Source of the DNA: Pseudonocardia sp.
Lineage (GTDB): Bacteria > Actinomycetota > Actinomycetes > Mycobacteriales > Pseudonocardiaceae
Direction of reading: 5' to 3'
Assembly: GCA_030147065.1 (NCBI GenBank)
Contig: JASLAP010000271.1
Coordinates: forward strand, 1 to 24,920
Length of the DNA stretch: 24,920 nt
Shown piece by piece: positions 7,181-15,403 of the stretch. The position numbers and the translations under genes are program-made. Position 1 is the first letter of the stretch. Each line of letters starts with the position of its first letter. The notes beneath the pieces are model-generated. The model was not told where the DNA came from, did no database searches, and saw nothing but the letters and a program-made list of their open reading frames with translations.

Positions 7181-7935
7181 GGCGCCGGGGCGAGGAAGTG
7201 GCGGGCGTAGCGGCTGTCGAGGTGGTCCATCCCCAGCAGGACGGGGAAGTCCGCGCAGCCGAAGTCCGGGTCGTGCGCGGGCGGGCCGCACACCCAGGCG
7301 CCCAGCCGGAGGTAGCCGCGCAGCAGCGGCGGGAGCGCGCCGGCCGGGGGAGCGTCCGCCGGCGGTGTCCAGGGCCGCCGCGGGACGACCCGGTAGGGCT
7401 CGGGGGCGAGGTGGCCGGCGAGCACCCGGCGCCACACCCCGGCCGCGACCGGCCCGCCGTCGTCCAGCGAGACGCTCGCGCAGCCGACCAGCCAGCGGTG
7501 GCCGGTGAGCAGCAGGTAGCGCGCGAGCCCCGCCCACACCAGGCCCACCACGGCTCCCGTGCGGTGCGCGGGGTCGACGCAGGACCGGCCGGTCTCGACG
7601 AGGTCGGGCCGGATGGCGTCGAGCGCGCCGAGGTCGAACTCGTCGTCGGCGTACAGGCCGCCGGCCGCGCGTGCGGCCACCGGTGGCAGCAGGCGGTAGG
7701 TCCCGACGATCGCGCCGGTGGCGTCGTCCTGGACGACCAGGTGGTCGCAGTGCGCGTCGAACCGGTCGACGTCGAGGCCGAGTTCGGCGCCCGGCAGGCG
7801 GGCGCCGAACTCGTCGGTGAAGACCCGGTGGCGCAGTCGTTGGGCGGCGCGGACGTGCCCGGGGTCGGTGGTCAGCAGCAGGGAGTACGCGGAGGTCGAC
7901 CGCGATGTCCGGACGAGGACCTGGCAGGGGGCCAC
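7177..7935 (-). CDS. olsB: Ornithine-acyl-ACP N-acyltransferase-like protein (OlsB-like)
   Basis: A 252-residue GNAT-fold protein of the OlsB group, which transfers a 3-hydroxyacyl chain from acyl carrier protein to ornithine, the first step of phosphorus-free ornithine lipid synthesis. Family features are LRHRVFTDEFG (about 34-44), DHLVVQDDATG, GTYRLLPP (78-85), ETGRSCVDPAHRTGAVV (114-130), and a C-terminus with LRLGAWVCGPPAHDPDFGCADF. GTG at 7935 is the family-like N-terminus, with TATCAC eight bases upstream as a weak -10. It overlaps the OlsA-like gene by four bases and follows a methyltransferase by 88 bases on the same strand. The symbol is given on family grounds; acyl-chain and amino-acid specificity are not visible. 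Confidence 0.82.
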   Translation of the reverse strand: MAPCQVLVRTSRSTSAYSLLLTTDPGHVRAAQRLRHRVFTDEFGARLPGAELGLDVDRFDAHCDHLVVQDDATGAIVGTYRLLPPVAARAAGGLYADDEFDLGALDAIRPDLVETGRSCVDPAHRTGAVVGLVWAGLARYLLLTGHRWLVGCASVSLDDGGPVAAGVWRRVLAGHLAPEPYRVVPRRPWTPPADAPPAGALPPLLRGYLRLGAWVCGPPAHDPDFGCADFPVLLGMDHLDSRYARHFLAPAP

Positions 7936-8023
7936 GACGGGTAGTGATACGGACCAGCGGTGACAGCCCCCGCCCGGTCGCGCCGACGCCCGGTGGCGGC
8001 GGTGTGAACAGTCGTGCGCACCG

Positions 8024-8605
8024 TCATCGGACCGGACGGGCCCGAGGTCGCCGGGCCAGGTGCACGACCGCGGGCGGCACGTTGCGCCAGACCGTCCGGC
8101 TGGTCGTCACCTCCTCGAACGCCGACCGCAGGTCCTCCTGCTGGGCCCGGGCCGGGGCGGCCCACCGCGTCGCGGCGTAGCCGAGCTGGCTGAACGCCCC
8201 GCCGGGAGCGGTGGCCGCCGCGATCCGGTGCACCAGGCTCGTCGGGCCGGTCGTGCGGAACGCCGCCCACGGCAGCCCGCTCAGCACCACGTCGGCGCGC
8301 AGGCCGCGCTCGGCGAGCAGGTCGGGCAGCATCCGGGCGTCCGCCCGGATGACCTCGACCGCCGGGAACCGCTCGGCCAGGGCGTCGGCGAAGTGCGGGT
8401 TCAGCTCGACCGCCAGCTGGTGGCCGCGCGATCCCAGCCGGCGGCGCACGACCTCGGTCACCACCCCGGTCCCCGGTCCCAGCTCCACCACGACCGGATC
8501 GCCGGTCAGCGGCACCGGTCCGGTGAGCTGCCGGCACACCGCGTCCGAGCTGGGCACGACCGAGGCCGTGTCCCACGGTGCCCGCAGGAACTCCCGGGCG
8601 AACAC
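8024..8605 (-). CDS. SAM-dependent methyltransferase, phospholipid N-methyltransferase (PmtA)-like
   Basis: A 193-residue class I methyltransferase. The N-terminus FAREFLRAPWDTASVVPSS is the form seen in PmtA-type phospholipid N-methyltransferases, where a short amphipathic helix precedes a PSS motif. SAM motif I is ELGPGTGVVT (41-50), the acidic residue after strand 2 is in VELNP (66-70), and VLSGLPWAAF (107-116) corresponds to the PmtA-family VSGLP motif. GTG at 8605 is preferred, with GGAG eleven bases upstream; GTG at 8629 would add eight residues. It is on the same strand as, and 88 bases before, the olsB-like gene, so a lipid head-group substrate is plausible. A small-molecule or RsmA-like RNA substrate is less likely given the N-terminus. 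Confidence 0.82.
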   Translation of the reverse strand: MFAREFLRAPWDTASVVPSSDAVCRQLTGPVPLTGDPVVVELGPGTGVVTEVVRRRLGSRGHQLAVELNPHFADALAERFPAVEVIRADARMLPDLLAERGLRADVVLSGLPWAAFRTTGPTSLVHRIAAATAPGGAFSQLGYAATRWAAPARAQQEDLRSAFEEVTTSRTVWRNVPPAVVHLARRPRARPVR

Positions 8606-8778
8606 GACAGCATCTGCTCCTCGGGGCACCCCGCACCTCGTTCCACCCTGGCGGCCCCGGGCGGACCGCCGCCCGGAGTCTGGTGAGGCCGGCCCAGCAC
8701 CCGGCGAACGGGCGGGGAACGCGGCGGCAACGCCGGGCGTCCGGCCGCACCCGGTCGGGGCGCGCGGCCCGGCTCGGT

Positions 8779-8784
8779 GATACT
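8779..8784 (+). promoter_or_regulatory. -10-like GATACT, leaderless start
   Basis: GATACT, within an extended TGATACT, ends six bases before the GTG at 8791 and no ribosome binding site is present, a leaderless arrangement for the serine hydrolase. Confidence 0.5.
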
Positions 8785-8790
8785 CGGTCC

Positions 8791-9918
8791 GTGCGAGCCG
8801 CCGAGGTGATGTCGGGGATCCGCGGCCAGGTGGCGGCCGGCCGCGTTCCCGGCGCGGTCGTCGGGGTGCGCCACCGCGGGGAGACGACCGTCGAGGCCAC
8901 TGGGGTGACCGCACCCGGTGCGGCCGATCCGGTGCGGGCCGGCAGCGTGGTGCGCATCAGCTCCATGACCAAGCCGCTGATCGCGGCGCTGACCATGCTG
9001 CTGGCCCAGGACGGCGTCCTGGCGCTGGCCGACCCGGTCGAGCGCTTCGTGCCCGAGCTGGCCGACCGCCGCGTGCTGAGCCGGCTCGACGGGCCTCCGG
9101 ACGACACCGTTGCGGCGGACCGGGCAGCCACCGTCGAGGACCTGCTCACCATGCGGATGGGCTTCGGCTTCGTGTTCGAGGCGGACTGTCCCACCGTCAC
9201 CTGGGCCACCGAACTCGACCTCGGGTTCGGACCACCCGACCCGGGCGCCCCACCCCCGCCCGACGAGTGGGTGGCGCGGTTCGCGACCCTGCCGCTGCTC
9301 GAGCAACCCGGCCGGGTGTGGCGCTACGAGCTGGCGTTCGCTGTCCTCGGGATCGTGCTGGCCCGGGCGGCCGGCGCGTCCCTGGACGCCGTGCTGGCCG
9401 AGCGGCTGTCCGGGCCGCTGGGCATGACCGACACCGCCTTCGTCGCCGACCCCGCCCGGCTGCTGCCCGCGCACGTCCGGGACGGGGACGGCCTGGCGCT
9501 GTTCGACGGCGCGTCCGACAGCCGTTGGCTGACCCCGCCCCCGTTCCCGGACGGCCGCGGCGGCCTGGTGTCCACCGCGCACGACCTGCTGCTGTTCGCC
9601 GGGATGCTGCTCGACGGCGGGGCCGGCCTGCTGGCGCCGGCGTCGGTGGCGGCGATGACCACCGACCACCTCACCCCCGCGCAGCGGCGGGGGCCGTCCG
9701 CGGCCACCTTCCTGAACTCGGGCGGGTGGGGCTACGGCCTCGGCGTGGCCGCCACCCCGGCCGGTCGGCGCTACGGCTGGGCCGGCGGGCTGGGGACCCT
9801 CTGGTACTCCTGGCCAGACCACGACCTCGCCGCGGTCCTGCTGACCCAGGTCCTGCCGCCCGAGGCCGCGGTGTTCGACGCGTTCACCGCGACGATCGAG
9901 CGCGCCCTCGCCGGGTGA
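8791..9918 (+). CDS. Serine hydrolase of the beta-lactamase/class C-like family
   Basis: A 375-residue esterase/DD-peptidase-like protein of the beta-lactamase family (Pfam Beta-lactamase). The catalytic serine and lysine are in SMTK (58-61); the second motif is the RYE of VWRYELAF, where tyrosine replaces YXN; the third is in YGWAGGLGTLWYS, replacing the KTG/HTG strand. No signal peptide is visible, so it is probably cytoplasmic, which favours an esterase or amidase over antibiotic resistance. GTG at 8791 was chosen because it gives the normal family start and has a -10 hexamer placed for leaderless transcription; the upstream extension to 8578 overlaps the divergent methyltransferase and looks like shadow sequence. 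Substrate unknown. Confidence 0.87.
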   Translation: MRAAEVMSGIRGQVAAGRVPGAVVGVRHRGETTVEATGVTAPGAADPVRAGSVVRISSMTKPLIAALTMLLAQDGVLALADPVERFVPELADRRVLSRLDGPPDDTVAADRAATVEDLLTMRMGFGFVFEADCPTVTWATELDLGFGPPDPGAPPPPDEWVARFATLPLLEQPGRVWRYELAFAVLGIVLARAAGASLDAVLAERLSGPLGMTDTAFVADPARLLPAHVRDGDGLALFDGASDSRWLTPPPFPDGRGGLVSTAHDLLLFAGMLLDGGAGLLAPASVAAMTTDHLTPAQRRGPSAATFLNSGGWGYGLGVAATPAGRRYGWAGGLGTLWYSWPDHDLAAVLLTQVLPPEAAVFDAFTATIERALAG

Positions 9919-10038
9919 CGAGGAGCGGACGAAGGCGCCGCGCGGGGCCTCCGCCGATCGAGCCCGCGGTGCTCCGCGCCACCCGGTCGGGGGTGCGGCC
10001 GGGGTGACGTCCCGGACCCCGCGACCGAAGCAACGACC

Positions 10039-11265
10039 GTGGACGGCATCGGACAGACCCTCGACAGCCTGCTCGCCGTGGCGGCGGTCGCGGTGCTGGC
10101 CCCGCTGGTGCTCGGGCTGGCGCCCCGGCTGCGGGTCCCGCAGGTGGTGCTGCTGCTGGCGGGCGGCATGGCGATCGGTCCGCAGGGGCTGGACCTGGCC
10201 GCGCCCGCCCCGGTGCAGACGCTGGCCGACGTCGGTCTCGGGTTCGTGTTCCTGCTCGCCGGATACGAGATCGACCAGCGGCTGGTCCGCCAGGACGCCG
10301 GCCGGCGGGCCCTGCTGGCCTGGCTGCTCACCGTGGTGCTGGCGGTCGGCATCGTCACCGGGCTGGCCGCGCTGGGCATCGTCCGCGACCACGTCCCGGT
10401 CGCCATCGCGCTGACCACCACCGCGTTCGGCACGCTGGTCCCGGTGCTGCGGGAGAGCGGGCTGCTGCGCGGCCGGCTGGGCGGGTACCTGCTGGCCGGT
10501 GGGGCGGTGGGGGAGCTGCTGCCGATCCTGGCCATCGCGCTGTTCCTCGGGATCAACAACCGGTTCGTGGCGCTGGCCTCGCTGGCCGCGGTCGCGGTGC
10601 TCGCGGTCCTGCTGAGCCTGGCGCCGCGGGTGCTGGGCGGGCGGGTGGTCCAGGTGATCGCCGACGGCCAGCACGAGACGACGCAGCTGACGCTGCGGTT
10701 CACCGTGCTGCTGCTGGTGCTGCTGCTGGCGGTCACCGACGAGGTCCACCTGGACGCCGTGCTCGGCGCGTTCGTGGCCGGGATGGTGCTGCGCCGCTGG
10801 GCCGGGGCGAGCGCCCCGGCCCTGGAGGACAAGCTCGACGTGGTGGGGTACGGGTTCTTCATCCCGATCTTCTTCGTGTACTCGGGGATGACCGTCGACC
10901 TGGACGCCATCGCCGGGGCGCCGCTGCGGCTGCTGCTGTTCTTCGGGTTGCTGCTGGTGGCCCGCGGGCTGCCGGCGCTGCTGGTCTACCGCGGGGTGCT
11001 GGCGCTGCGCGGGCGGGTGCAGGTCGCCCTGGTGACCGCGACCGCGCTGCCGCTGCTGGTCGCGCTGACCCAGATCGGGCTGCGCAACGGGACGATGCTG
11101 GCGGAGAACGCCGCGGCGCTGGTCGGGGCCGGGGTGCTGACCGTGCTCGTCTTCCCGACGATCGCGGTGCTGGTCCACCGCGCCGAGCCGGCCGACGACG
11201 GCGACCGGACCGGCTCCGGCCCGGCGACCGGCCCGCCTGCCTCCGGAACGCGGCCGGCGGACTGA
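10039..11265 (+). CDS. CPA2-type cation:proton antiporter
   Basis: A 408-residue integral membrane transporter of the monovalent cation:proton antiporter-2 family (KefB/NapA-like Na_H_Exchanger domain). About twelve hydrophobic segments run from residue 9 to 385. Visible features are LLLAGGMAIGPQGL (about 38-51), LGFVFLLAGYEID (70-82), TTTAFGTLVPVLRESG (126-141) with the partly unwound helix region, AGGAVGELLPI (152-162) and LDAVLGAFVAGMVLRR (about 239-254). The C-terminus is a short hydrophilic tail without a RCK/TrkA-N domain, so it is the unregulated short form. GTG at 10039 is the only suitable start near the first helix. It follows the serine hydrolase by 120 bases and ends 23 bases from a convergent gene. 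Ion specificity (Na+, K+) cannot be told. Confidence 0.87.
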   Translation: MDGIGQTLDSLLAVAAVAVLAPLVLGLAPRLRVPQVVLLLAGGMAIGPQGLDLAAPAPVQTLADVGLGFVFLLAGYEIDQRLVRQDAGRRALLAWLLTVVLAVGIVTGLAALGIVRDHVPVAIALTTTAFGTLVPVLRESGLLRGRLGGYLLAGGAVGELLPILAIALFLGINNRFVALASLAAVAVLAVLLSLAPRVLGGRVVQVIADGQHETTQLTLRFTVLLLVLLLAVTDEVHLDAVLGAFVAGMVLRRWAGASAPALEDKLDVVGYGFFIPIFFVYSGMTVDLDAIAGAPLRLLLFFGLLLVARGLPALLVYRGVLALRGRVQVALVTATALPLLVALTQIGLRNGTMLAENAAALVGAGVLTVLVFPTIAVLVHRAEPADDGDRTGSGPATGPPASGTRPAD

Positions 11266-11288
11266 ACGACGGGCCCGGGCGCGGGGGC

Positions 11289-12152
11289 TCAGACCAGGTC
11301 GCTGCGGCTCAGGATGCCCACGAGCACGCCGCCGTCCACCACGGGCAGGTTGCGCAGGCCGCGGTCGGCCACCAGCGTGCGCGCAGCGCCGATCGTGGCC
11401 CCGAGGTCGATGCTGATCGCGCCGCGGGTCATGACCCGGCCCACCGTCGCGTGCGCCCTCCGCCCCGAGTTCAGGTCGGCGAGCAGGTCCGCCTCGCTGA
11501 TCACCCCCACCAGCCGGGCGCCCTCCTCGACCACCGGGAGCGAGGTGTGCCGATGGCGCAGCATCAGCTGCGCGGCCAGGGTCACCGGGTCGTCCGGGGT
11601 CACCGTGACGACCGGGGTGGTCATCGCCTCGCGCACGGGTGCGCTGCCCGGCGGCCGCGCGCCGGTGCGCCGCTGCCGGGCGAGGCCGACCAGCGCGTCG
11701 TTCCCGGCCGCGCCGCGGTCGCCGCCGAGCAGCCGGCCCAGTCCGCCCTGACGCGGGGTGGCCGCGGTGCCGCGCAGCAGGTCGCCGCGGGTGACGACGC
11801 CGATCAGCCGCCCGCGCTCGACCACCGGCAGCACGCGCAGCTGCCCGCTCGCGGCGAGCCGCCGGGCCACCGAGGCGACGTTGGCGGTGGCCGGCATCGA
11901 CACCACGTCCGGGTTCATGATCTCGGCCACCGGGACCCGCTGGTCGGCGTCGAGCCCCTCCTCCTCGTGCTCCTCGTGGTAGCGGATCACGTCGAGCAGG
12001 CTGACCATGCCGACCAGCCGGAAGGTGGAGTTGACCACGGGCAGCGCGCTGAACCCGTAGCCGGTCATCCGGTCGACGACCGCGGCCACCGACTCGTCGG
12101 CGCGGACGGACACCACGCGGCTGGTCATCAGATCGCGGACGAGGCGGGCCAC
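11289..12152 (-). CDS. Protein with four CBS domains
   Basis: A 287-residue soluble protein made of two Bateman modules. CBS 1 spans about residues 5-60 (starts RDLMTSRVVSV, ends MVSLLDVI), CBS 2 75-130 (AEIMNPDVVSM to VTRGDLL), CBS 3 173-226 (REAMTTPVVTV to ISEADLL), CBS 4 235-287 (GRVMTRGAISI to LSRSDLV). CBS pairs bind adenine nucleotides and act as energy or redox sensors; no attached catalytic domain is present. The loop between CBS 2 and 3 is long and Gly/Arg-rich. GTG at 12152 gives the family start and has TAGGTT seven bases upstream. The same frame is open far upstream to 13883, but that part lies opposite the flavoprotein gene. It is divergent from that flavoprotein across 111 bases. 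Confidence 0.87.
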   Translation of the reverse strand: MARLVRDLMTSRVVSVRADESVAAVVDRMTGYGFSALPVVNSTFRLVGMVSLLDVIRYHEEHEEEGLDADQRVPVAEIMNPDVVSMPATANVASVARRLAASGQLRVLPVVERGRLIGVVTRGDLLRGTAATPRQGGLGRLLGGDRGAAGNDALVGLARQRRTGARPPGSAPVREAMTTPVVTVTPDDPVTLAAQLMLRHRHTSLPVVEEGARLVGVISEADLLADLNSGRRAHATVGRVMTRGAISIDLGATIGAARTLVADRGLRNLPVVDGGVLVGILSRSDLV

Positions 12153-12159
12153 TCCGACC

Positions 12160-12165
12160 AACCTA
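12160..12165 (-). promoter_or_regulatory. -10-like TAGGTT, leaderless start of the CBS gene
   Basis: TAGGTT on the minus strand ends seven bases before GTG at 12152. TTCAGT at 12188-12183 lies 17 bases upstream as a weak -35. Confidence 0.5.
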
Positions 12166-12228
12166 GCTGTAGCCGGCCGACTACTGAACCTCTCCGCGGT
12201 GCCCGCACCACGCCGTTCCGGTAAATCC

Positions 12229-12257
12229 ACGACACCCGGGGAGCCGCCGGGCAGGGT
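12229..12257 (+). promoter_or_regulatory. Candidate promoter ACGACA-17-CAGGGT
   Basis: CAGGGT (12252-12257) ends six bases before the ATG at 12264, and ACGACA (12229-12234) sits 17 bases further up. There is no ribosome binding site. The same CAGGGT hexamer at the same spacing is found before the gene at 20517. Confidence 0.45.
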
Positions 12258-12263
12258 GTCCCC

Positions 12264-13853
12264 ATGGACGACCGCACGACCCCCCCACCCGCCGCGACCG
12301 ATGTCGTCGTGATCGGTTCCGGCGCGGCCGGCCTGTCCGCGGCGCTGGCCGCCGCGGTGGGTGGCGCGCGCGTGGTGCTGCTGGAGGCGGCCGACCGCTG
12401 GGGTGGCACGACCGGCGTCTCCGGCGGCCAGGCCTGGATTCCCGGGCACCACCACGGCCCCGCCGAGGACCCCGACGACGTGCTGGACTACCTGCTGGCG
12501 CACACCGCGGGCCGGGACCCGGAGCTGCTGCGGGCGTTCGTGTTCGCGGCCCCGCGGATGGCCGCCTTCGTCGAGCGGAACTCGCCGATCCGGTGGCAGC
12601 CGATGGCCGCGCCGGACTCGTTCGCCGACGGGCGGTCCGGCCGCAACCTCGACGTCGCGCCGGTGGCCACCGCCGAGCTGGGGCCGTGGGCGGAGATCGG
12701 CTGGCCGCCGCCCTACCCGCCGCTGCTGACCAACGCCGAGGTCGAGAGGCTCGGGCTGATGATCGGCGGCGAGCTGCCGGCGGAGCTGCTGGCCCGCCGG
12801 GCGACGGCCGGTGAGGTCGCGCTGGGCGCGGGCCTGGTGGTCGGGCTGCTGCACGGGTGCCGGGCGGCCGGGGTATCTCTGCACCGCGGGCGGCGGGTCA
12901 CCGGGCTGCTGCGCCGGGCCGACGGCGGCGTGGCCGGGGTCCGCACCCCGGGCGGTGACGTCCGGGCCGCCCGCGGCGTGGTGCTGGCCTGCGGCGGGTT
13001 CGAGCACGATCCGCGGCTGGGCCCGGATCTGCTCGGCCCGGCCGCGGCGCACCCGGTCTCGCCGCCGGTGACCACCGGCGACGCGCTGCACCTGGCGGTG
13101 TCGGCCGGGGCGGCGCCGGCGCACCTGGGTGAGAGCTGGGCCTGGCCGGTGCTCGCCGACCCGTACGCGCACTGGCCGGGGACCGACGTCGCCCGCCCGG
13201 CGCTGGTGATCGCCGAGCGGATGCTGCCCCGGGTGATCTGGGTGAACGCCGCCGGGCGCCGCTTCGTCGACGAGTCCAGCCACAACTGCGCGCTCGCCCT
13301 CACCGCGACCGATCCGGCCACCGGCCGCCCGGGCAACCAGCCGGCCTGGGCGATCGCCGACGCCGGCTACCGCGAGCGCTACCCGCTGGCCGGCGCCGCC
13401 CCCGCGACGCCGCTGCCGGCCTGGGTGCGCACCGCCGACACGCTCGCCGACCTGGCTGCTCTCACCGGTATCGACCCCGACGGCCTGGCCGCCACCGTGG
13501 CCCGGTTCAACGCCGGCGCCGCGGTGGGCGCCGACCCGGAGTTCGGCCGCGGCACCACCCCCTACGACCGGGCCGGCGGCGACCCGACGGCGCCGCACCC
13601 GAACCTCGGCCCGCTCGAACGCGGCCCCTTCCACGCCGTGCCGGTGTGCGCCGGCACGGTCGGTTCCAAGGGTGGCCCGCGCACCGACGCCTCGGCCCGG
13701 GTGCTCGACCGCGACGGCCAGCCGGTCCCCGGGCTGTACGCCGCCGGCAACGCCATGGCCGCGGTGATCGGGCCGGGCACGGTCTCGCCCGGCGCGACCA
13801 TCGGCTCCGCGCTGACCTGGGGCTGGATCGCCGGCTGCGATCTCGCGGGCTGA
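12264..13853 (+). CDS. FAD-dependent dehydrogenase, 3-ketosteroid dehydrogenase/fumarate reductase-like
   Basis: A 529-residue flavoprotein of the FAD_binding_2 family that includes 3-ketosteroid delta-1-dehydrogenase and fumarate reductase flavoprotein. The N-terminal dinucleotide fold has VIGSGAAGLSAA (16-27) with Glu41 at the end of strand 2. RWGGTTGVSGGQAWIP (45-60) is the characteristic stretch after it. The C-terminal FAD motif is visible in GLYAAGN, followed by GPGTVSPGATIGSALTWGW. Expected reaction is flavin-dependent alkene dehydrogenation or reduction; steroid substrate is an inference from the family only, and no other steroid genes are in the window. The ATG at 12264 is probably leaderless. 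It diverges from the CBS-domain gene, which could sense redox or energy state, though a link is not shown. Confidence 0.87.
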   Translation: MDDRTTPPPAATDVVVIGSGAAGLSAALAAAVGGARVVLLEAADRWGGTTGVSGGQAWIPGHHHGPAEDPDDVLDYLLAHTAGRDPELLRAFVFAAPRMAAFVERNSPIRWQPMAAPDSFADGRSGRNLDVAPVATAELGPWAEIGWPPPYPPLLTNAEVERLGLMIGGELPAELLARRATAGEVALGAGLVVGLLHGCRAAGVSLHRGRRVTGLLRRADGGVAGVRTPGGDVRAARGVVLACGGFEHDPRLGPDLLGPAAAHPVSPPVTTGDALHLAVSAGAAPAHLGESWAWPVLADPYAHWPGTDVARPALVIAERMLPRVIWVNAAGRRFVDESSHNCALALTATDPATGRPGNQPAWAIADAGYRERYPLAGAAPATPLPAWVRTADTLADLAALTGIDPDGLAATVARFNAGAAVGADPEFGRGTTPYDRAGGDPTAPHPNLGPLERGPFHAVPVCAGTVGSKGGPRTDASARVLDRDGQPVPGLYAAGNAMAAVIGPGTVSPGATIGSALTWGWIAGCDLAG

Positions 13854-13957
13854 GCCCACCGCGGGGGACCTGACCGGCCGCACAGGGTGATCGGTGCTGC
13901 TCGCGCTGCCGGGTGGCCGGCCGGTGGGAGATCCTCGCGGGTGAGGGGGAGGTGGTC

Positions 13958-14761
13958 GTGCCGGACAGCGGGGACGGCGGGGCGGGACCGGTGCGGGGGC
14001 GGTCGCGGTGGGCCGGGCTGGGCCGGTTCGTCGGGCGCAGCACCGTGGGCGGGGTCGTGCTGGCCGGCAGCGCCACCGGGTTCTTCCTGCTCACCGCGGC
14101 GGTCACCGGCTCACCGGGGCGGCTGGTCGGCGTGGACGGCGTCCTGGCCGCTCGGCTGAACGCGCTCGTCGCGCCCCGGCCCCCGGTGGTGACCGGGCTG
14201 GAGGCGGTGACGACGCTCGGCAACACGCCGGTGCTCTGGGTGGTGGTGGGCGTCCTGGTGGCCGGCCTGCTGCGGCGCCGCCGCACCCGGTCGGCGGCGT
14301 ACGTCGCGGTGACCGGGCTCGGTGGGCTGCTGCTCGCGCCGCTGGTCAAGGAGCTGGTCGGCCGGCTGCGTCCGGTGGTCGAGATCCCGGTGGCCACCGC
14401 CGGTGGCCCGAGCTTCCCCAGCGGCCACGCCCTGAACTCGGCAGTCGTCTACGGCCTGGCGCTGGTGGTGGCGTGGCCGGCGCTCGGGCGCCGGGCGCGG
14501 ATCGCCGCCACCGCCGCGACGGTCGCGCTGCTGGCCGCGATCGGCGCGACCCGGCCGGCCCTGGGCGTGCACTACCTGTCCGACGTCGTCGGCGGGTGGC
14601 TGCTCGCCGCGGCCTGGCTCGTGATCACCGCCGCCGCGTTCGCCGGGTGGCGACGGGACGCCGGGTCGCGAGCCGGGGTCAGCGGTCGCGTTCTGCCCGC
14701 TCGCGCCGCCGGCGCTCGGCGCGGACGGCCTCGACCTTGCCTTCCGGGTAGCCGGCCTTGA
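13958..14761 (+). CDS. PAP2 family lipid phosphatase
   Basis: A 267-residue membrane phosphatase of the type 2 phosphatidic acid phosphatase family. The three signature blocks are complete: K131-X6-RP (KELVGRLRP), PSFPSGHA (151-158) and R199-X5-H205-X3-D209 (ATRPALGVHYLSDVVGG). Six hydrophobic segments surround them. It dephosphorylates a lipid phosphate or undecaprenyl pyrophosphate-like substrate at the membrane. The GTG at 13958 has GAGGGGGAGG five bases upstream; an upstream GTG at 13913 would add 15 residues. The last 30 residues are Arg/Ala/Gly-rich, not conserved in type, and overlap the convergent DUF5313 gene by 83 bases, which suggests the original stop was lost. Confidence 0.87.
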   Translation: MPDSGDGGAGPVRGRSRWAGLGRFVGRSTVGGVVLAGSATGFFLLTAAVTGSPGRLVGVDGVLAARLNALVAPRPPVVTGLEAVTTLGNTPVLWVVVGVLVAGLLRRRRTRSAAYVAVTGLGGLLLAPLVKELVGRLRPVVEIPVATAGGPSFPSGHALNSAVVYGLALVVAWPALGRRARIAATAATVALLAAIGATRPALGVHYLSDVVGGWLLAAAWLVITAAAFAGWRRDAGSRAGVSGRVLPARAAGARRGRPRPCLPGSRP

Positions 14762-15062
14762 CCGCCCGGTGCTCGGTCGAGCCCCAGGAGAAGGCGCCGG
14801 CGTAGAACAGCCCGATCGCCGCGCCCCCGCCGATCGCGGCGAAGGTGATCGCCGGCTCGAACCCCAGGACCACCCCCAGGAACAGGTACAGCAGGGCGGC
14901 GATCGGCACGATCTGCACGACCGCGCGGGCGAGGTGGCGCAGGAACCAGGACCGGGTCGTCACGTCGTGCAGCACCCAGGACCGGTGCCGGTCGGGCAGC
15001 CCGGCCCCGAAGGCGTAGCGGATCCACTGGAACGGGCCGGGACGGACGACGGGATCGGACAC
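14679..15062 (-). CDS. DUF5313 family membrane protein
   Basis: A 127-residue actinobacterial protein of the DUF5313 type. The recognisable run is RPGPFQWIRYAFG (about 7-19), then LPDRHRSWVLHDVTTRSWFLRHLAR, then two hydrophobic helices (VQIVPIAALLYLFLGVVLGF and ITFAAIGGGAAIGLFYAGAF) and a charged Arg/Glu-rich tail. It is of unknown function. GTG at 15062 gives the family N-terminus; no good ribosome binding site is present and the longer in-frame extension to 15347 looks non-coding. It converges on the PAP2 gene and overlaps it, so one of the two genes has probably gained a readthrough tail. Confidence 0.85.
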   Translation of the reverse strand: MSDPVVRPGPFQWIRYAFGAGLPDRHRSWVLHDVTTRSWFLRHLARAVVQIVPIAALLYLFLGVVLGFEPAITFAAIGGGAAIGLFYAGAFSWGSTEHRAVKAGYPEGKVEAVRAERRRRERAERDR

Positions 15063-15124
15063 CTCACGGCGTACCCCGGTCGCCGACGGCGCATGCCCCG
15101 GCGGGCGCCCCGTCCCCGGAGCGG

Positions 15125-15262
15125 TCACAGCCTGCGGCAGCACCGCACGACCCACCACCCGCCGGCGACGAGCGCGACCGCGCCCTCCTCGATGGCGCCG
15201 ACCGCCATGAAGATCACTCCGACCGCCACGAGCAGGGACGCGGCGAGCAGCTGCAGCACCAT
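15125..15262 (-). CDS. Possible 45-residue membrane protein
   Basis: A small minus-strand ORF: one long hydrophobic segment (LQLLAASLLVAVGVIFMAVGAI), a short acidic turn, then VALVAGGWWVV and a basic end RCCRRL. ATG at 15262 is 13 bases downstream of GGAGG; GTG at 15274 would be only one base from it and is less likely. It precedes the DUF5313 gene on the same strand by 62 bases, so they may be co-transcribed. The hydrophobic-plus-basic pattern supports a real membrane peptide, but no family is recognised. Confidence 0.5.
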   Translation of the reverse strand: MVLQLLAASLLVAVGVIFMAVGAIEEGAVALVAGGWWVVRCCRRL

Positions 15263-15403
15263 GCCGACGGTCACCCCTCCAGACTGCCCGGTCGGCCCGG
15301 TGCCCGGTCAGCGGCTCCCGGTGATGCTGATCGCCGCGGCCGGGCACAGGGCCGGCGGGGTCGGGTCCATCCGCCCGACCCAGCCGCCCGGCTCACACCG
15401 GTT

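Noticed and set aside
8506..11178. Very long minus-strand open frame opposite the serine hydrolase and antiporter
   Set aside because: Its product is low-complexity Gln/Arg/His/Pro repeats typical of antisense frames in high-GC DNA, and it crosses three well-supported genes.
11266..11288. GGGCCCGGGC-rich gap between the antiporter and CBS genes as a terminator
   Set aside because: The self-complementarity is short and expected from base composition; no clean stem and loop can be drawn.
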